A stretch of 41,113 nt of DNA from a virus. Of this stretch, positions 21,915 to 30,181 are shown one piece after another. The stretch is from positions 1 through 41,113 of IMG/VR virus record IMGVR_UViG_3300042691_055937; one strand, 5' to 3'. The position numbers were made by a program, and so were the translations under genes. Below the pieces are notes generated by a model. That model ran no database searches, was not told where the DNA came from, and saw only the letters and a list, made by a program, of their open reading frames with translations. The number at the start of each line of letters is the position of its first letter. Position 1 is the first letter of the stretch.

Positions 21915-23243
21915 TCATTCTCCATGATGTCGGCAATCGAGCATCGATCGCGCGGTCTGGTCCTGCGGCGCGGTCTGGCCGCCGCTCGCGCTGTCCGCCG
22001 CGCGGTTGCTGTTGAGCGGCTCGCGCGGATCATCGGCCCACGGTTCCGGGATAGCCGGCAGGCCGAACCAGTCAACGCGCAGATCGTTGGTCGAATGCGT
22101 TCCCGCCGTCCGCGCCAGCACGGCGTTGCGGAACTGGGTCGCACTATCGCCGCGCAGCAGCCCGTCGAGGTTCATCTTGAACGACCAGCGCGCACGCTGG
22201 TCCGGCGTCATCAGCCGCTGGCGCACCGCCTGCTCGATGCGCCGCGTCCAGGGCCGGATCGAATACTTGACGAAATCGAGCGCTTCCTGCTCGTGATTGG
22301 CCTTCGCTCCACCTTCCTCGCCGACAAGCGATTTCGGAATATGCCAGTACCGCGCCAACTCCAGCGTGCGCTGCTTGATCAGCTCGGCAAGCTGGGAATC
22401 GGTGTTGTTCGAGGCAACGTCCTTGAACGTCAGGCCCTGCTCCAGCACCGGGATCTTGCCACTGCGCCAGCTGGCGATGCTCGACTTGAGCCGGGCGATG
22501 GCCTCGTCGGTCAGCTTGTCCTCGGTGGTCAGCAACCCCGCGAGGCGAGCCCCGTTGGTAAAGAAGTCGCGGCCCTGACTTTCCAGTGCCAGCGCAAAGT
22601 CAATCGAACCCTTTGCCATCCGCCAGGGCGTGAGCGGACGCGCGGTGCTGTCGGCCAGCCCGGCAAACCAGAACACATCCTGCGGACGCAGCACCCGCAT
22701 CGGCCCCCGTTCAGGGGTGTAGCGGATTTCGAAATCGCGGTCTTCCCAGTCGACCTCGGTCCGCACCGGAGTGAGCGGCCACATTTCCACGCCGACCGGC
22801 GAAGACACCGGCTCGGCGAAGGCAATCCCCGCCAGCGCCGAACGGAACGCCATCGAGGACCAGAACTCGTCGCCGGTCTGCAAGCGGTTTGGCGCATCGA
22901 CCACCAGCTCGCCGATCGGCATGAAGGGATCATGTTTTCCATCCGGCCCGCGGAATTCCCGCGGGAGACTGCCGGCGATCACCGCGATCAGGCTGCAGCA
23001 GAAATAGACCGCCGACACCTTGGCCGCCGCCTCGGCGCGATCAGCCGAGCTCATCGAGGTAATGTTCGCCCACCACTCGTCGGCGAACATGTCCTTGCCG
23101 TTGGTGTTGATCGGCCCGCTAGTCGGATAGTTTGCCCCGGCCTGAGGGCGAACAAACGGCACGACAGATCGCGAACCCTGTGCCGCCCACATCGCCTCTT
23201 TCGCCGCTGCTTGGGGCGAGAGGTTGTAACCGGCAAGGCTCAT
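21915..23243 (-). CDS. Portal protein, HK97 family
   Basis: A 442-aa protein with the standard phage portal pattern: AAAKVSAVYFCCSLIAVIAGSLP near residue 75, DEFWSSMAFRSALAGIAF, FEIRYTPERG...LRPQDVFWFAGL, then GLLTTEDKLTDEAIARLKSSIASW, GLTFKDVASNNTDSQLAELIKQRTLELARYWHIPKSLVG and EQEALDFVKYSIRPWTRRIEQAVRQRLM. The dodecameric portal is the DNA gateway and head-assembly initiator. It overlaps the large terminase by 4 bp and the protease gene by up to 4 bp. The C-terminal 40 residues are disordered and polar. Confidence 0.95.
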   Translation of the reverse strand: MSLAGYNLSPQAAAKEAMWAAQGSRSVVPFVRPQAGANYPTSGPINTNGKDMFADEWWANITSMSSADRAEAAAKVSAVYFCCSLIAVIAGSLPREFRGPDGKHDPFMPIGELVVDAPNRLQTGDEFWSSMAFRSALAGIAFAEPVSSPVGVEMWPLTPVRTEVDWEDRDFEIRYTPERGPMRVLRPQDVFWFAGLADSTARPLTPWRMAKGSIDFALALESQGRDFFTNGARLAGLLTTEDKLTDEAIARLKSSIASWRSGKIPVLEQGLTFKDVASNNTDSQLAELIKQRTLELARYWHIPKSLVGEEGGAKANHEQEALDFVKYSIRPWTRRIEQAVRQRLMTPDQRARWSFKMNLDGLLRGDSATQFRNAVLARTAGTHSTNDLRVDWFGLPAIPEPWADDPREPLNSNRAADSASGGQTAPQDQTARSMLDCRHHGE

Positions 23244-24967
23244 ACGATCAGAATACCCCGCTCTTCATAGACCGACCGTTGCAAACCGGCCGCCACCGGG
23301 CCCAGCTCGAGCATCTGCACCGCGTTGAGCATGGCGATCAGCGGGTCGATCTTGGCGACCCCTGCTCGCTCCTTGGCGATGTACAGGTTGCTCCCGCGTA
23401 GTTCGGCTTTCGCGTTGGACACACACCAGGCCATCAGGCGGCTGCCACCGTGGCGCAGCATCCCGTCGACCAGTTTGAATTCGACTGTCTTGATCGTGCC
23501 GGTCAGGCCGACACCTTGACGCACCGAGGCGATCGAACCGCCTTTGCGCGTCACTTCGTCGTAAGGTTCGAAGCCCCCGGCGACGAGCGCCTCGAGCAAC
23601 CCGCCCATGCCCCAGGCATCGACTCCTAGTGCGCCAACCTCGGGCATCTTTCCCGTGGCTCGCAGCTCGACCACTCGCTGGGCGACGAGATCGACCATTT
23701 CCTGCGCGGTGTCGGTCAGGGTCAAATCGCCGTCGTCGGCGAACCCTTGCAACATCGAGGCGATGTCCTTGCGCCGGTCGAGCACCACTTGCCGGGCATA
23801 AGCATGGCACCAGGCAAACCAGATACCGGTCCCGGCCTCACGCCCTGCCACGGCCAGCCCGAACAAGTCGTCAGCGCCGCCGTAATCGATTCCGGCAACG
23901 ATCACCTCGCACCGGTCAATCAGCTGCTCAAGCGTCAGCCCGGGCTCGGTTGCATCTTCCCAGTAATCGGCCCCCATCCAGCGGTCACGCCGCAAGCGCA
24001 GCCCGATCTCGACGTTCAGGTTCTTCGCCAGGAAGATCTGCAAGCCTTCGCCGTCGCCGCGCTGCTCCTTTGCCAGCTCGCCTTCGAGGTATTCGGTGGT
24101 GACCGAGCGCCCGATATGGGGGTTGGTCACATAGAAATTCGCCGGATCGAGGAACGCCTGCTCTTCGATCATGTCTTCGGGCCACTCGTAGAGCACGCCC
24201 AGCGTCTCGGGATCCTCGATCTCGCCGTCCCGCACATCGCGGAAATAGGCCAGCTCGGTCTTGAACACGCCCGCCGGCGGCTCGTCCGAGTGCGTCGTGA
24301 CGTAGAGCACAAAGCCCTCGGGCCGGGCAGCAAGCCCACCTAGCGCCTCGCGCAGCATTGCCGCCGACTTCGGCTTCTTGCCGAACAGCCAGAGCTCCTC
24401 GACCAGCACCATGCCGGCCTTCTTGCCCGAGGCCGTGTCGCTGTCCGCCGCGATAATCTTGAGCTCAGCCCCAGTGACCCGGTGCCTGATCGTGCGGCGG
24501 TTTTCGATGATGTGCAGGAGCTTCGTCAGTTCCGGATCCGCGCGAACCATGCCGCACGCCGGAGCAAACGAGTTGCCCGCAATCTCGATCGTCGGCGCGA
24601 GGATCATCAGCTCGGCATTGTGCCGCCAGTTGATGATCAGCGCGGTGAGCATGACGCCCGCCGCGATCGTCGACTTACCGTTCTTCTTGCTGATCAGCAG
24701 CATGAAGCGCCGGATCAGCCGTCGCCCGGTCTTCGGATCCTCGGCCCCGAAGATAGCCGCCACTAGGTCGATGACCCGCTGGTCCACCACCTCGCCGAGC
24801 GTCGGCCAGGTCTCGTCCTTCTTGCGCGGCAGGTCGGTAACCTGCAGGCTGCAGAACACGCCGAGCGCATCCTTGGCCTTGTTCGGAAACAGCGGCGCCA
24901 GCGGCACCAGGCTGTCACCGGCCACGATCCGCTCGCGCCAGTCAGGGCAAGCGGTCGACCACTTCAC
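23240..24967 (-). CDS. terL: Terminase large subunit (HK97-type)
   Basis: A 575-aa packaging motor. Walker A SKKNGKST is at residues 93-100, the Walker B strand VLVEEL at 187-192 (catalytic Glu), and the nuclease domain starts at VAGIDYGG with Asp361. A further acidic site lies near GALGVDAWG and the end KIDPLIAMLNAV, as in Terminase_1 proteins. It packages DNA into the prohead and cuts at genome ends. It lies 10 bp after the small subunit, 4 bp overlapped with the portal gene. HK97-like enzymes usually act at cos sites with an HNH partner, and such a gene is present upstream. Confidence 0.95.
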   Translation of the reverse strand: MKWSTACPDWRERIVAGDSLVPLAPLFPNKAKDALGVFCSLQVTDLPRKKDETWPTLGEVVDQRVIDLVAAIFGAEDPKTGRRLIRRFMLLISKKNGKSTIAAGVMLTALIINWRHNAELMILAPTIEIAGNSFAPACGMVRADPELTKLLHIIENRRTIRHRVTGAELKIIAADSDTASGKKAGMVLVEELWLFGKKPKSAAMLREALGGLAARPEGFVLYVTTHSDEPPAGVFKTELAYFRDVRDGEIEDPETLGVLYEWPEDMIEEQAFLDPANFYVTNPHIGRSVTTEYLEGELAKEQRGDGEGLQIFLAKNLNVEIGLRLRRDRWMGADYWEDATEPGLTLEQLIDRCEVIVAGIDYGGADDLFGLAVAGREAGTGIWFAWCHAYARQVVLDRRKDIASMLQGFADDGDLTLTDTAQEMVDLVAQRVVELRATGKMPEVGALGVDAWGMGGLLEALVAGGFEPYDEVTRKGGSIASVRQGVGLTGTIKTVEFKLVDGMLRHGGSRLMAWCVSNAKAELRGSNLYIAKERAGVAKIDPLIAMLNAVQMLELGPVAAGLQRSVYEERGILIV

Positions 24968-24977
24968 GGCGATCGTC

Positions 24978-25445
24978 TCACTGCATCAGCAGCGAAGGAG
25001 CCTCACGCGGAGCAAACCGCCCGCCCACGTTGCCGGCAGCCTCGCGCTGCTGTTCCTTCTTTCCCTTGGGCGCAGGCGTCGGCGCGGTTCGCGCTTCGAC
25101 CTTGTGGCTGACAGCCTTGAGCTGCTCGCCAGCAATCATGCCGGCCAGCGCCTTCTCAGCCGCGACATTGCCGTCCTGGGCAAGCCGATTGAGGCGGATC
25201 ATCTGGTGACCCTTGAACTTCAAGGCGGCCAACTGGCGCTCGCCGATCTCGGCGCGGTAGTGTGCATAAAATGCCCGCCGCGACAGACCAAGGGCTTTGG
25301 CGACAGACATCACATCATGGCCGCAGACAAAAAGCATGTTCACAAAAGCACGCGTTTCTGCGGTTGCGACGTGCGGCGGCCGACCGGGGCCCCGCACTTG
25401 GGGCATCGGATTGCCGAACAGGTCGAGCTCAATCGTCTCACCCAT
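24978..25445 (-). CDS. terS: Terminase small subunit (HTH)
   Basis: A 155-aa protein from the ATG at 25445 (a TTG two codons earlier is a weaker option). After GRPPHVATAETRAFVNMLF comes a helix-turn-helix, DVMSVAKALGLSRRAFYAHYRAEI, as in small terminases that bind the packaging site. The C-terminus is basic and Ala/Pro-rich (TAPTPAPKGKKEQQREAAG). It is directly upstream of the large subunit, so the identity is supported by context. The sequence between 25446 and 25538 holds nothing I can identify. Confidence 0.8.
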   Translation of the reverse strand: MGETIELDLFGNPMPQVRGPGRPPHVATAETRAFVNMLFVCGHDVMSVAKALGLSRRAFYAHYRAEIGERQLAALKFKGHQMIRLNRLAQDGNVAAEKALAGMIAGEQLKAVSHKVEARTAPTPAPKGKKEQQREAAGNVGGRFAPREAPSLLMQ

Positions 25446-25538
25446 GTGCAAAAATTCCTAAGCCCAGAAAAAAGTCTACGAATGAGAGGGACGGCGGTCT
25501 GGAGCACTTCAGCCTCACAGACTTTCGACCACCCCCCC

Positions 25539-25877
25539 TTACCTTGCACCGCCCTTCGCCGATCCTGACACGCGAGCCAGCTTCGCCCGCGCAGTCTTCG
25601 CGTTATGACACCCGCCGCAGTACCACTTCGCCCCTTCGAACGGGGGAAAGTCCGGTCCACCATCCCGCCGCTCGATCACATGATCGAGTATCAGCTTGTG
25701 CGCGGACCCGCAGACACAGCACCAGACGCCGCCATGCAACCGTCTGGTCTGTTCCTTGTGCGCCTTGCGATAGTTCCGCCACTCGGACGAAGCGTAGAAG
25801 CTCTCTACCTTCTTTGGCAGCGCCGCCACCCGAGAAGGTGCGCGGCCGATCCGGCTTGGCAATCGGTTGAGAGCCAT
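25539..25877 (-). CDS. HNH endonuclease
   Basis: A 112-aa protein with the HNH signature: a zinc pair around CVC (Cys53-Cys56), LILDHVIERRDGG (catalytic His66), and WYCGGCHNAKTAR (Cys87, Cys90, then HN). The N-terminus is basic. In HK97 the HNH protein gp74 sits next to the terminase and stimulates cos cleavage; the same role is likely here. It is the first gene of the leftward packaging/structural set, downstream of the structured region at 25878-26110. The ribosome site before its ATG is weak. Confidence 0.88.
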   Translation of the reverse strand: MALNRLPSRIGRAPSRVAALPKKVESFYASSEWRNYRKAHKEQTRRLHGGVWCCVCGSAHKLILDHVIERRDGGPDFPPFEGAKWYCGGCHNAKTARAKLARVSGSAKGGAR

Positions 25878-25921
25878 TGAAGATTAGCCGCGCCAGTGGT
25901 TCAGGGAGAGAGGAGACATCT

Positions 25922-25974
25922 GGACCGGCGCCGCAACAGTATCAAGGGGGGAGTCTTGAAGACGGCGCCGGTCC
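25922..25974. repeat. 12-bp inverted repeat with 29-nt loop
   Basis: GGACCGGCGCCG at 25922-25933 is matched exactly by its reverse complement at 25963-25974. The loop holds a GGGGGGAG motif flanked by CAAG and CTTG. Confidence 0.85.
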
Positions 25975-26002
25975 TGCGCCTCAGCCCAAACGCACGCGCT
26001 CA

Positions 26003-26021
26003 GGCTATCGACGCGATAGCC
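26003..26021. repeat. 8-bp hairpin with 3-nt loop
   Basis: GGCTATCG, loop ACG, CGATAGCC: a perfect hairpin with no T-run on either strand, so not a terminator. Confidence 0.85.
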
Positions 26022-26069
26022 CGCCCGCAGGGGGGAGAGGAACTACGATATTTTGGGGGGAGGATTAAT

Positions 26070-26120
26070 CCCCCGTTGACAGCCGCGAAAGCCTAGCATT
26101 TGCGCGCCCTTCAACGGGGG
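26070..26120. repeat. 10-bp inverted repeat overlapping a stop codon
   Basis: CCCCCGTTGA at 26070-26079 and TCAACGGGGG at 26111-26120 enclose 31 bp. On the minus strand the right arm contains the stop codon TGA of the 26111-26734 gene. No T-run follows. Confidence 0.85.
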
Positions 26121-26734
26121 AGAGACCCGTCATCATAACCAAGGCGGCGCGCATTCCACTGCGCCAGCACCCCGCGCCAGTGCCGCTGCGGCACCCCGTT
26201 CACCCGGCACACCAACATGCAAACCGCCTGCCGATAGGCCTCACGCAGCCGCCTTGCCGTGCGCGGATAACCGATGCGCTGCCGCATCCTGGCCCAATCT
26301 ATCGGCTCACCGCGCCACAAGTGGAACGACGCCGCCCACAGGATCGACCGATCCATGGGATCAGCCAGCAGCTCCATCCATCCCAGCAGCTGCTCATACC
26401 GCGTGACCTCGATCGCGCACAGCGGCGTGCGAGGGCGCAGGCTGTCGATCTTGCGTACCAGCAGCTCGCGCCCCGCCTCATTCACGATCAGCGTCTCGGA
26501 TGCCTCAGCCCGGCCGGCAGCATAATCACTGACCTCCGCCTGGGCGAGATGCCACGGCCCATCGCTTGCCCAGGGCGAGGTCGCCAGCGACCGCCCCTCG
26601 GCCTTGGCCCGCCATTCGAGATCGCGCAGCTCGGCCAACGCCTCTTCCATCGCCTCTGGCGTCGGAACCCTCGAAAGCCGCAATCCGGAAGGCTCACGGA
26701 AGGCTGCATTTTTGAAGCTTTCCTCATATTCCAT
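26111..26734 (-). CDS. DUF6362-like HTH protein, possible late-gene regulator
   Basis: A 207-aa protein. The C-terminal part (EPIDWARMRQRIGYPRTARRLREAYRQAVCMLVCRVNGVPQRH) follows the layout of DUF6362-like phage proteins: a short helix-turn-helix then a helix ending in CRVNG. The middle (LRPRTPLCAIEVTRYEQLLGWMELLADPMDRSILWAAS) is helical. It stands between the replication genes and the packaging genes, just before the structured region, where many phages keep the late transcription regulator or small terminase-like DNA-binding protein. A late activator or antiterminator role would fit the terminators inside the late operon, but the family is only tentatively recognised. Confidence 0.45.
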   Translation of the reverse strand: MEYEESFKNAAFREPSGLRLSRVPTPEAMEEALAELRDLEWRAKAEGRSLATSPWASDGPWHLAQAEVSDYAAGRAEASETLIVNEAGRELLVRKIDSLRPRTPLCAIEVTRYEQLLGWMELLADPMDRSILWAASFHLWRGEPIDWARMRQRIGYPRTARRLREAYRQAVCMLVCRVNGVPQRHWRGVLAQWNARRLGYDDGSLPR

Positions 26735-26999
26735 AAGGACTTACCTCTCTATTTCTCTCTCTGAAAAGGGTAAATGGAAGGAATGGAAGGGAAATTGAGG
26801 GTGAGGGCGCTGGGATTTGCATTGCACTTCTCACATGGCAGACCCCGCAAAACCCTTCCGCCCCTTCCAAACGCAAACAACCCCGCGAAATCACGCAAGA
26901 AATTTCCTTCCGACCGACTGAAAACACGCCTTCCGCCACTCACCCGCGCGGAAGGCCCTGCGCCGCCATCGTGAGCGGCAAGCCTTTGATATTGCGAGC
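26735..26999. promoter_or_regulatory. Intergenic region with seven GGAAGG motifs
   Basis: No supported gene in 265 bp between the primase gene and the 26111-26734 gene. GGAAGG occurs at 26776, 26785 and 26950 on the plus strand and at 26854, 26863, 26906 and 26929 on the minus strand. Two pairs are spaced exactly 9 bp and face each other (26776/26785 and 26854/26863). This looks like a regulator-binding region, perhaps the late promoter. I cannot point to a clear -35/-10 pair. Confidence 0.45.
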
Positions 27000-28889
27000 C
27001 TACCAGTCATCGCCCGGTACCCAATCGGGATGGTCGCCAGTAGGCCAATCCGGTCCGTTTTGCGGGGTGTCCTGCGCGCCCGCCGCACCGCCCTCTGCAG
27101 GGCTATCAGGCCCGCTCCACCTTCCTTCGCGGATGGCCTCTGGATCAATGCCGTCGCGCAGCCGCAGGCCCAGCCACTTCATGCCGTCGCTGGCTTTCGA
27201 GACGAAACCCTTGTCCTGCATGCCCTTCTTGAACCCGCCGATCTTCCAGAACGCGCCGCCGGCCTGCTCGCACCAGGCCAGATAGGTGTCGTGCAGCAGC
27301 TTCGCCGCCACGCGCATCGGCCGGTTGGGCAGATCGTCGCCCACCTCGCAGCAATCGTGCAGGAAGCGCCCCAGCTCGTCGCTCTGGTCACGATAGGCCT
27401 CGGTCGCAAGACGCACCTGTTCAGGCTCGATCAGCCCGTGTTCGCGCCAGTCGCAAAGGCCCTCGAGCAGCCGGTTGAGGATGCCGCTCGCCTCGCCCTT
27501 GAGCTTGGCTGGCAGATCCCGGTCAACATCGGCGCGGTCCACCGTCACCGCCCAGGGCACCAGCTGCATCCGGCGCCAGATGCCGTCGGAATTGTCCTTG
27601 ATGTCGGGCTTGTGGTTTCCGCTGATCGTCATCTTGAAGTCGGGCAGGAAAGTGAAGAAGCCCTTGTTCAGATGCCGCGCGTCGACCGGGTCTCCCCCGG
27701 TTACCATCTTGATTAGCCCTTCGTTCAACTTCGCACCACGCTCCGGCTCGGAAACGCGCAGGAATCGCACCCCGGGCAGGCGCGCGAGGTCGGGCGTGGC
27801 CTGATCGCCGCGCCGCTTGATGCCATTGTCGAGGAAGCTCTCGATCGGGATCGATCCGGCATAATCGCCCGCAATATGGGCGATCGCCTCAACCGCGGTG
27901 CCCTTGCCGTTGCGGCCTGAGCCATAGAAGAACGCCAGCTTCTGATCGCCGATGTCGCCGGTCAGCGACAGGCCGAACCATTGGTGGATGAAGCGCCGCA
28001 TGATCGGATCGGGCTGCACCTTGGCGATGAAGGCATCCCACACAGGCGCCTCTGCGCCCGGCGCATACTTCACCGGTGCCAGCTTGGTGATCAGATCCTC
28101 GCGCCGGTGCGGTTCCTTGACGATCTTCCAGCCATCGACCTTCCAGTCCGATTTGCCCGCCGCGATTTCCTCAGGGCTGCGCTTCACGCTCCGCCGCTTC
28201 AGCCGCAGCGTGCCATTGAGCACGTTGATCGCCATGCGGTCGGCATCGAGCTTGTCAGGCTCGATCGCGATGCCGGGGAAAGAGCGAGCGATCTTGGCCA
28301 CCGCGCCGAGTTTGCCGTTCGCTTCGCAGGCCTTGGCATAGGCCGCGATGGCACCGGACCATAGCTGGCGCGACGACGGCGCGGTCGAGAAAGCCCGGTC
28401 GCGGACCTTGCAGTTGGCGATGAATTCGCTCGCCTCCTCGACCGCCTTGTCGCTGTCAACCGAGGGCACGCCATCCGGGCCGGAGGGAAATTGCGAGCGG
28501 ATCGCCCGCTCGAGCGCGCCCCAGCCTTCGGTGGTCCGGTTCATCGCCCAGATCTGGAAGTTCTGCAGCTTGACCCCGTCGAGTTCCTCGGGATCCTCGC
28601 AGCCGAGCGCCGCGATCAGCGCAGCCTCATTGCGGATCGCGCGCACGGTGAGGAACACCGATTGCATCACCTCGGCAGGCAGGGTGTCCTTTTCCTCGGA
28701 CAGCAGGCGCCAGCGCCGCGCGTCCCACATGAACCACCCGATCTTGTCGCAGAAGCGGAAGTCATCGCCATAACGCAGCCGCCAGCGCTCGGCCGTTCCG
28801 AGATCGGTCAGCGGCAGACGCGCCGCAGCAAGATCGCGCGGCAGATCGGGCGCGGCGGTAATCCCCCGAAAGGTGCTTTGCTCTGACAT
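27000..28889 (-). CDS. Phage primase-helicase (P4/D5 type, SF3 helicase)
   Basis: A 629-aa replication protein. The N-terminal region (residues 30-290) contains GDDFRFCDKIGWFMWDARRW and RMAINVLNGTLRL, typical of the D5 N-terminal domain. The SF3 helicase core has Walker A GSGRNGKGT (residues 323-331), a following RLPGVRFLRVSEPERGAKLNEGLIKMVTGGD, then FTFLPDFKMTISGNHKPDIKDNSDGIWRRMQLVPW. The C-terminal DUF3987/primase-type tail ends in acidic, disordered residues. It should open and prime phage DNA at the origin. It follows the methyltransferase gene by 3 bp and is the last gene of the replication operon. Confidence 0.92.
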   Translation of the reverse strand: MSEQSTFRGITAAPDLPRDLAAARLPLTDLGTAERWRLRYGDDFRFCDKIGWFMWDARRWRLLSEEKDTLPAEVMQSVFLTVRAIRNEAALIAALGCEDPEELDGVKLQNFQIWAMNRTTEGWGALERAIRSQFPSGPDGVPSVDSDKAVEEASEFIANCKVRDRAFSTAPSSRQLWSGAIAAYAKACEANGKLGAVAKIARSFPGIAIEPDKLDADRMAINVLNGTLRLKRRSVKRSPEEIAAGKSDWKVDGWKIVKEPHRREDLITKLAPVKYAPGAEAPVWDAFIAKVQPDPIMRRFIHQWFGLSLTGDIGDQKLAFFYGSGRNGKGTAVEAIAHIAGDYAGSIPIESFLDNGIKRRGDQATPDLARLPGVRFLRVSEPERGAKLNEGLIKMVTGGDPVDARHLNKGFFTFLPDFKMTISGNHKPDIKDNSDGIWRRMQLVPWAVTVDRADVDRDLPAKLKGEASGILNRLLEGLCDWREHGLIEPEQVRLATEAYRDQSDELGRFLHDCCEVGDDLPNRPMRVAAKLLHDTYLAWCEQAGGAFWKIGGFKKGMQDKGFVSKASDGMKWLGLRLRDGIDPEAIREGRWSGPDSPAEGGAAGAQDTPQNGPDWPTGDHPDWVPGDDW

Positions 28890-28892
28890 GGC

Positions 28893-29528
28893 TCAGGCGG
28901 CCTCATAATCCGAAGCGCGCTCCAGACGCTTGCGACAGGGACTGATCCATTCGAACTCGGTCGCAACCTCACGATCAGGCATCCCGTTGATCCAGACCAG
29001 CCAGCAATAGGCCGTCGCGGTCGATCCCTCAGGCGCTAAGCGGCCCTTGTGCATCACTACACGCTCGGCGAACTGGAGAATGTGTGTCGGGGGATTGATG
29101 CTGAACAGCTGAGCCCAGCGCCCCACCGATTCCAGAAAGGCGCTCCGGACAATCACGGCAAAGCCACATGCGCTGCTTTCCGCCATCCGGGCGATGAACT
29201 GCTCGGCAAGCCGGAAAGGGGGATTGGTGATCGTCCAATCGACCTGCGCCGGAGTAGGGCCGAACAGATAATCGGCAACCGGAAAGCCGACACCATAATC
29301 GTGAACGTCGGCCGGCAGCACGTTCCGAAAATACTCGCTCAGCGGCGCGACCATGTGACCGCGATTCGCAGCAGGCTCCCGACAATTGCAGTTTTCAAGA
29401 ATCTCGCCCTGATCGCGGAGCCACTCGCACAGCGCCCGCGTCGCCCAAGGCGGCGTCGGGAAATCATCTAAGCTGCTGTGAGGCTCACTCCGCTGTTGCA
29501 TCACCGCCGAAGATCGATTCTGGCTCAC
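28893..29528 (-). CDS. DNA N6-adenine methyltransferase-like protein
   Basis: A 211-aa product from a GTG at 29528 whose GTGA overlaps the upstream stop; an ATG nine codons later is the alternative. DDFPTPPWATRALCEWL opens the domain, EPAANRG (residues 51-57) is the SAM-binding motif I, and NPPF (102-105) is the catalytic motif of amino-methyltransferases. Between them, VHDYGVGFPVADYLFG supplies the adenosine-binding acidic residue. No target-recognition domain is obvious, so the site is unknown. It may protect phage DNA from restriction or influence methylation-dependent regulation. It lies within the replication operon. Confidence 0.83.
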   Translation of the reverse strand: MSQNRSSAVMQQRSEPHSSLDDFPTPPWATRALCEWLRDQGEILENCNCREPAANRGHMVAPLSEYFRNVLPADVHDYGVGFPVADYLFGPTPAQVDWTITNPPFRLAEQFIARMAESSACGFAVIVRSAFLESVGRWAQLFSINPPTHILQFAERVVMHKGRLAPEGSTATAYCWLVWINGMPDREVATEFEWISPCRKRLERASDYEAA

Positions 29529-30181
29529 GCCGCTTCCCCCATTTCCACCCGCGCCCGTTCCTTGACCCTCGGCAATCCGCCGACCTCGAGCAGCGCCTTG
29601 ACCCGCGCACCCGCGCCGGCATCGCATTCCAGCGTCACCCGCTCGCCCAGACCGCGCAGGCGTGGCAGGGCAGCGCCCCAATCCAGCACCCACACTGCGC
29701 GACCTTCGGCCCGCAGCCACTCCAGCGGATCAGCCACCAGCTTGACTGTAACGCGCCGCTCGCGGCCCCAGGCATCCGCCTCGGCAGCGCGGATCACGTA
29801 TTCGCCCAGGCACCAGCCTTCGCCGGACCGCCGCGCGACCTGATCAGGATGCGACGTCGAAACCGCCGCAACATCAGCCAATTCACCGCCCTCAGTCATC
29901 GCCAGGAGCAAGCGGCCGTCCGGCCCCTCGGGCTCCCAGCGCTCGCCGGACCGCGACAGATGCACCCGCGCCGCACCGATCAGGCACCGCGCATTCAACT
30001 CTGCGACGAAGCGACCCGGAACACCCAGCGCCTCAAGCCGCTGGCAGGCCCGATAATCCAGAGGCCGCGCCACCAATTCGCCCGCCAGATCCGACGCGGT
30101 GTCGAACAGTGGGGCGGGCAAAAGCGCCTGCGGCGCGCCCAGCACCTTCGCCTGCAAATCGGAAATGCGCCCTGCCGCCAT
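29525..30181 (-). CDS. Hypothetical early protein, 218 aa
   Basis: The start is at 30181, where ATG overlaps the upstream stop (TGATG). The sequence begins MAAGRISDLQAKVLGAPQALLPAPLFDTASDL. The body has several Trp/Arg pairs and charged loops (DYRACQRLEALGVPGRFVAEL; RRVTVKLVADPLEWLRAEGRAVWVLDWG). I do not recognise a family and see no zinc motif or membrane segment. The place between the HTH protein and methyltransferase genes suggests a role in early gene expression or replication. Frames extending upstream to 30445 are shadows of the HTH gene. Confidence 0.6.
   Translation of the reverse strand: MAAGRISDLQAKVLGAPQALLPAPLFDTASDLAGELVARPLDYRACQRLEALGVPGRFVAELNARCLIGAARVHLSRSGERWEPEGPDGRLLLAMTEGGELADVAAVSTSHPDQVARRSGEGWCLGEYVIRAAEADAWGRERRVTVKLVADPLEWLRAEGRAVWVLDWGAALPRLRGLGERVTLECDAGAGARVKALLEVGGLPRVKERARVEMGEAA

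Larger units (their letters stand above)
25878..26110. other. Gene-free region dense in perfect inverted repeats (candidate cos/packaging or RNA)
   Basis: No supported gene in 233 bp. It holds three perfect inverted repeats: 12 bp (25922-25933 with 25963-25974), 8 bp around a 3-nt loop (26003-26010 with 26014-26021) and 10 bp (26070-26079 with 26111-26120). The motif GGGGGGAG occurs three times (25945, 26030, 26055), and GGGGGAG once more at 26116. A small palindrome GGATTAATCC is at 26062-26071. The location next to HNH and terminase genes fits a packaging start; a structured RNA is the alternative. Confidence 0.6.

Noticed and set aside
25877-26096. Plus-strand small ORFs in the structured region
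   Set aside because: Composition follows the inverted repeats, no family is seen, and the direction opposes all neighbours.
26724-26943. Minus-strand ORFs of 64 and 71 aa between the primase and DUF6362-like genes
   Set aside because: They overlap the regulatory-looking GGAAGG region, lack ribosome sites and code for no recognisable protein.
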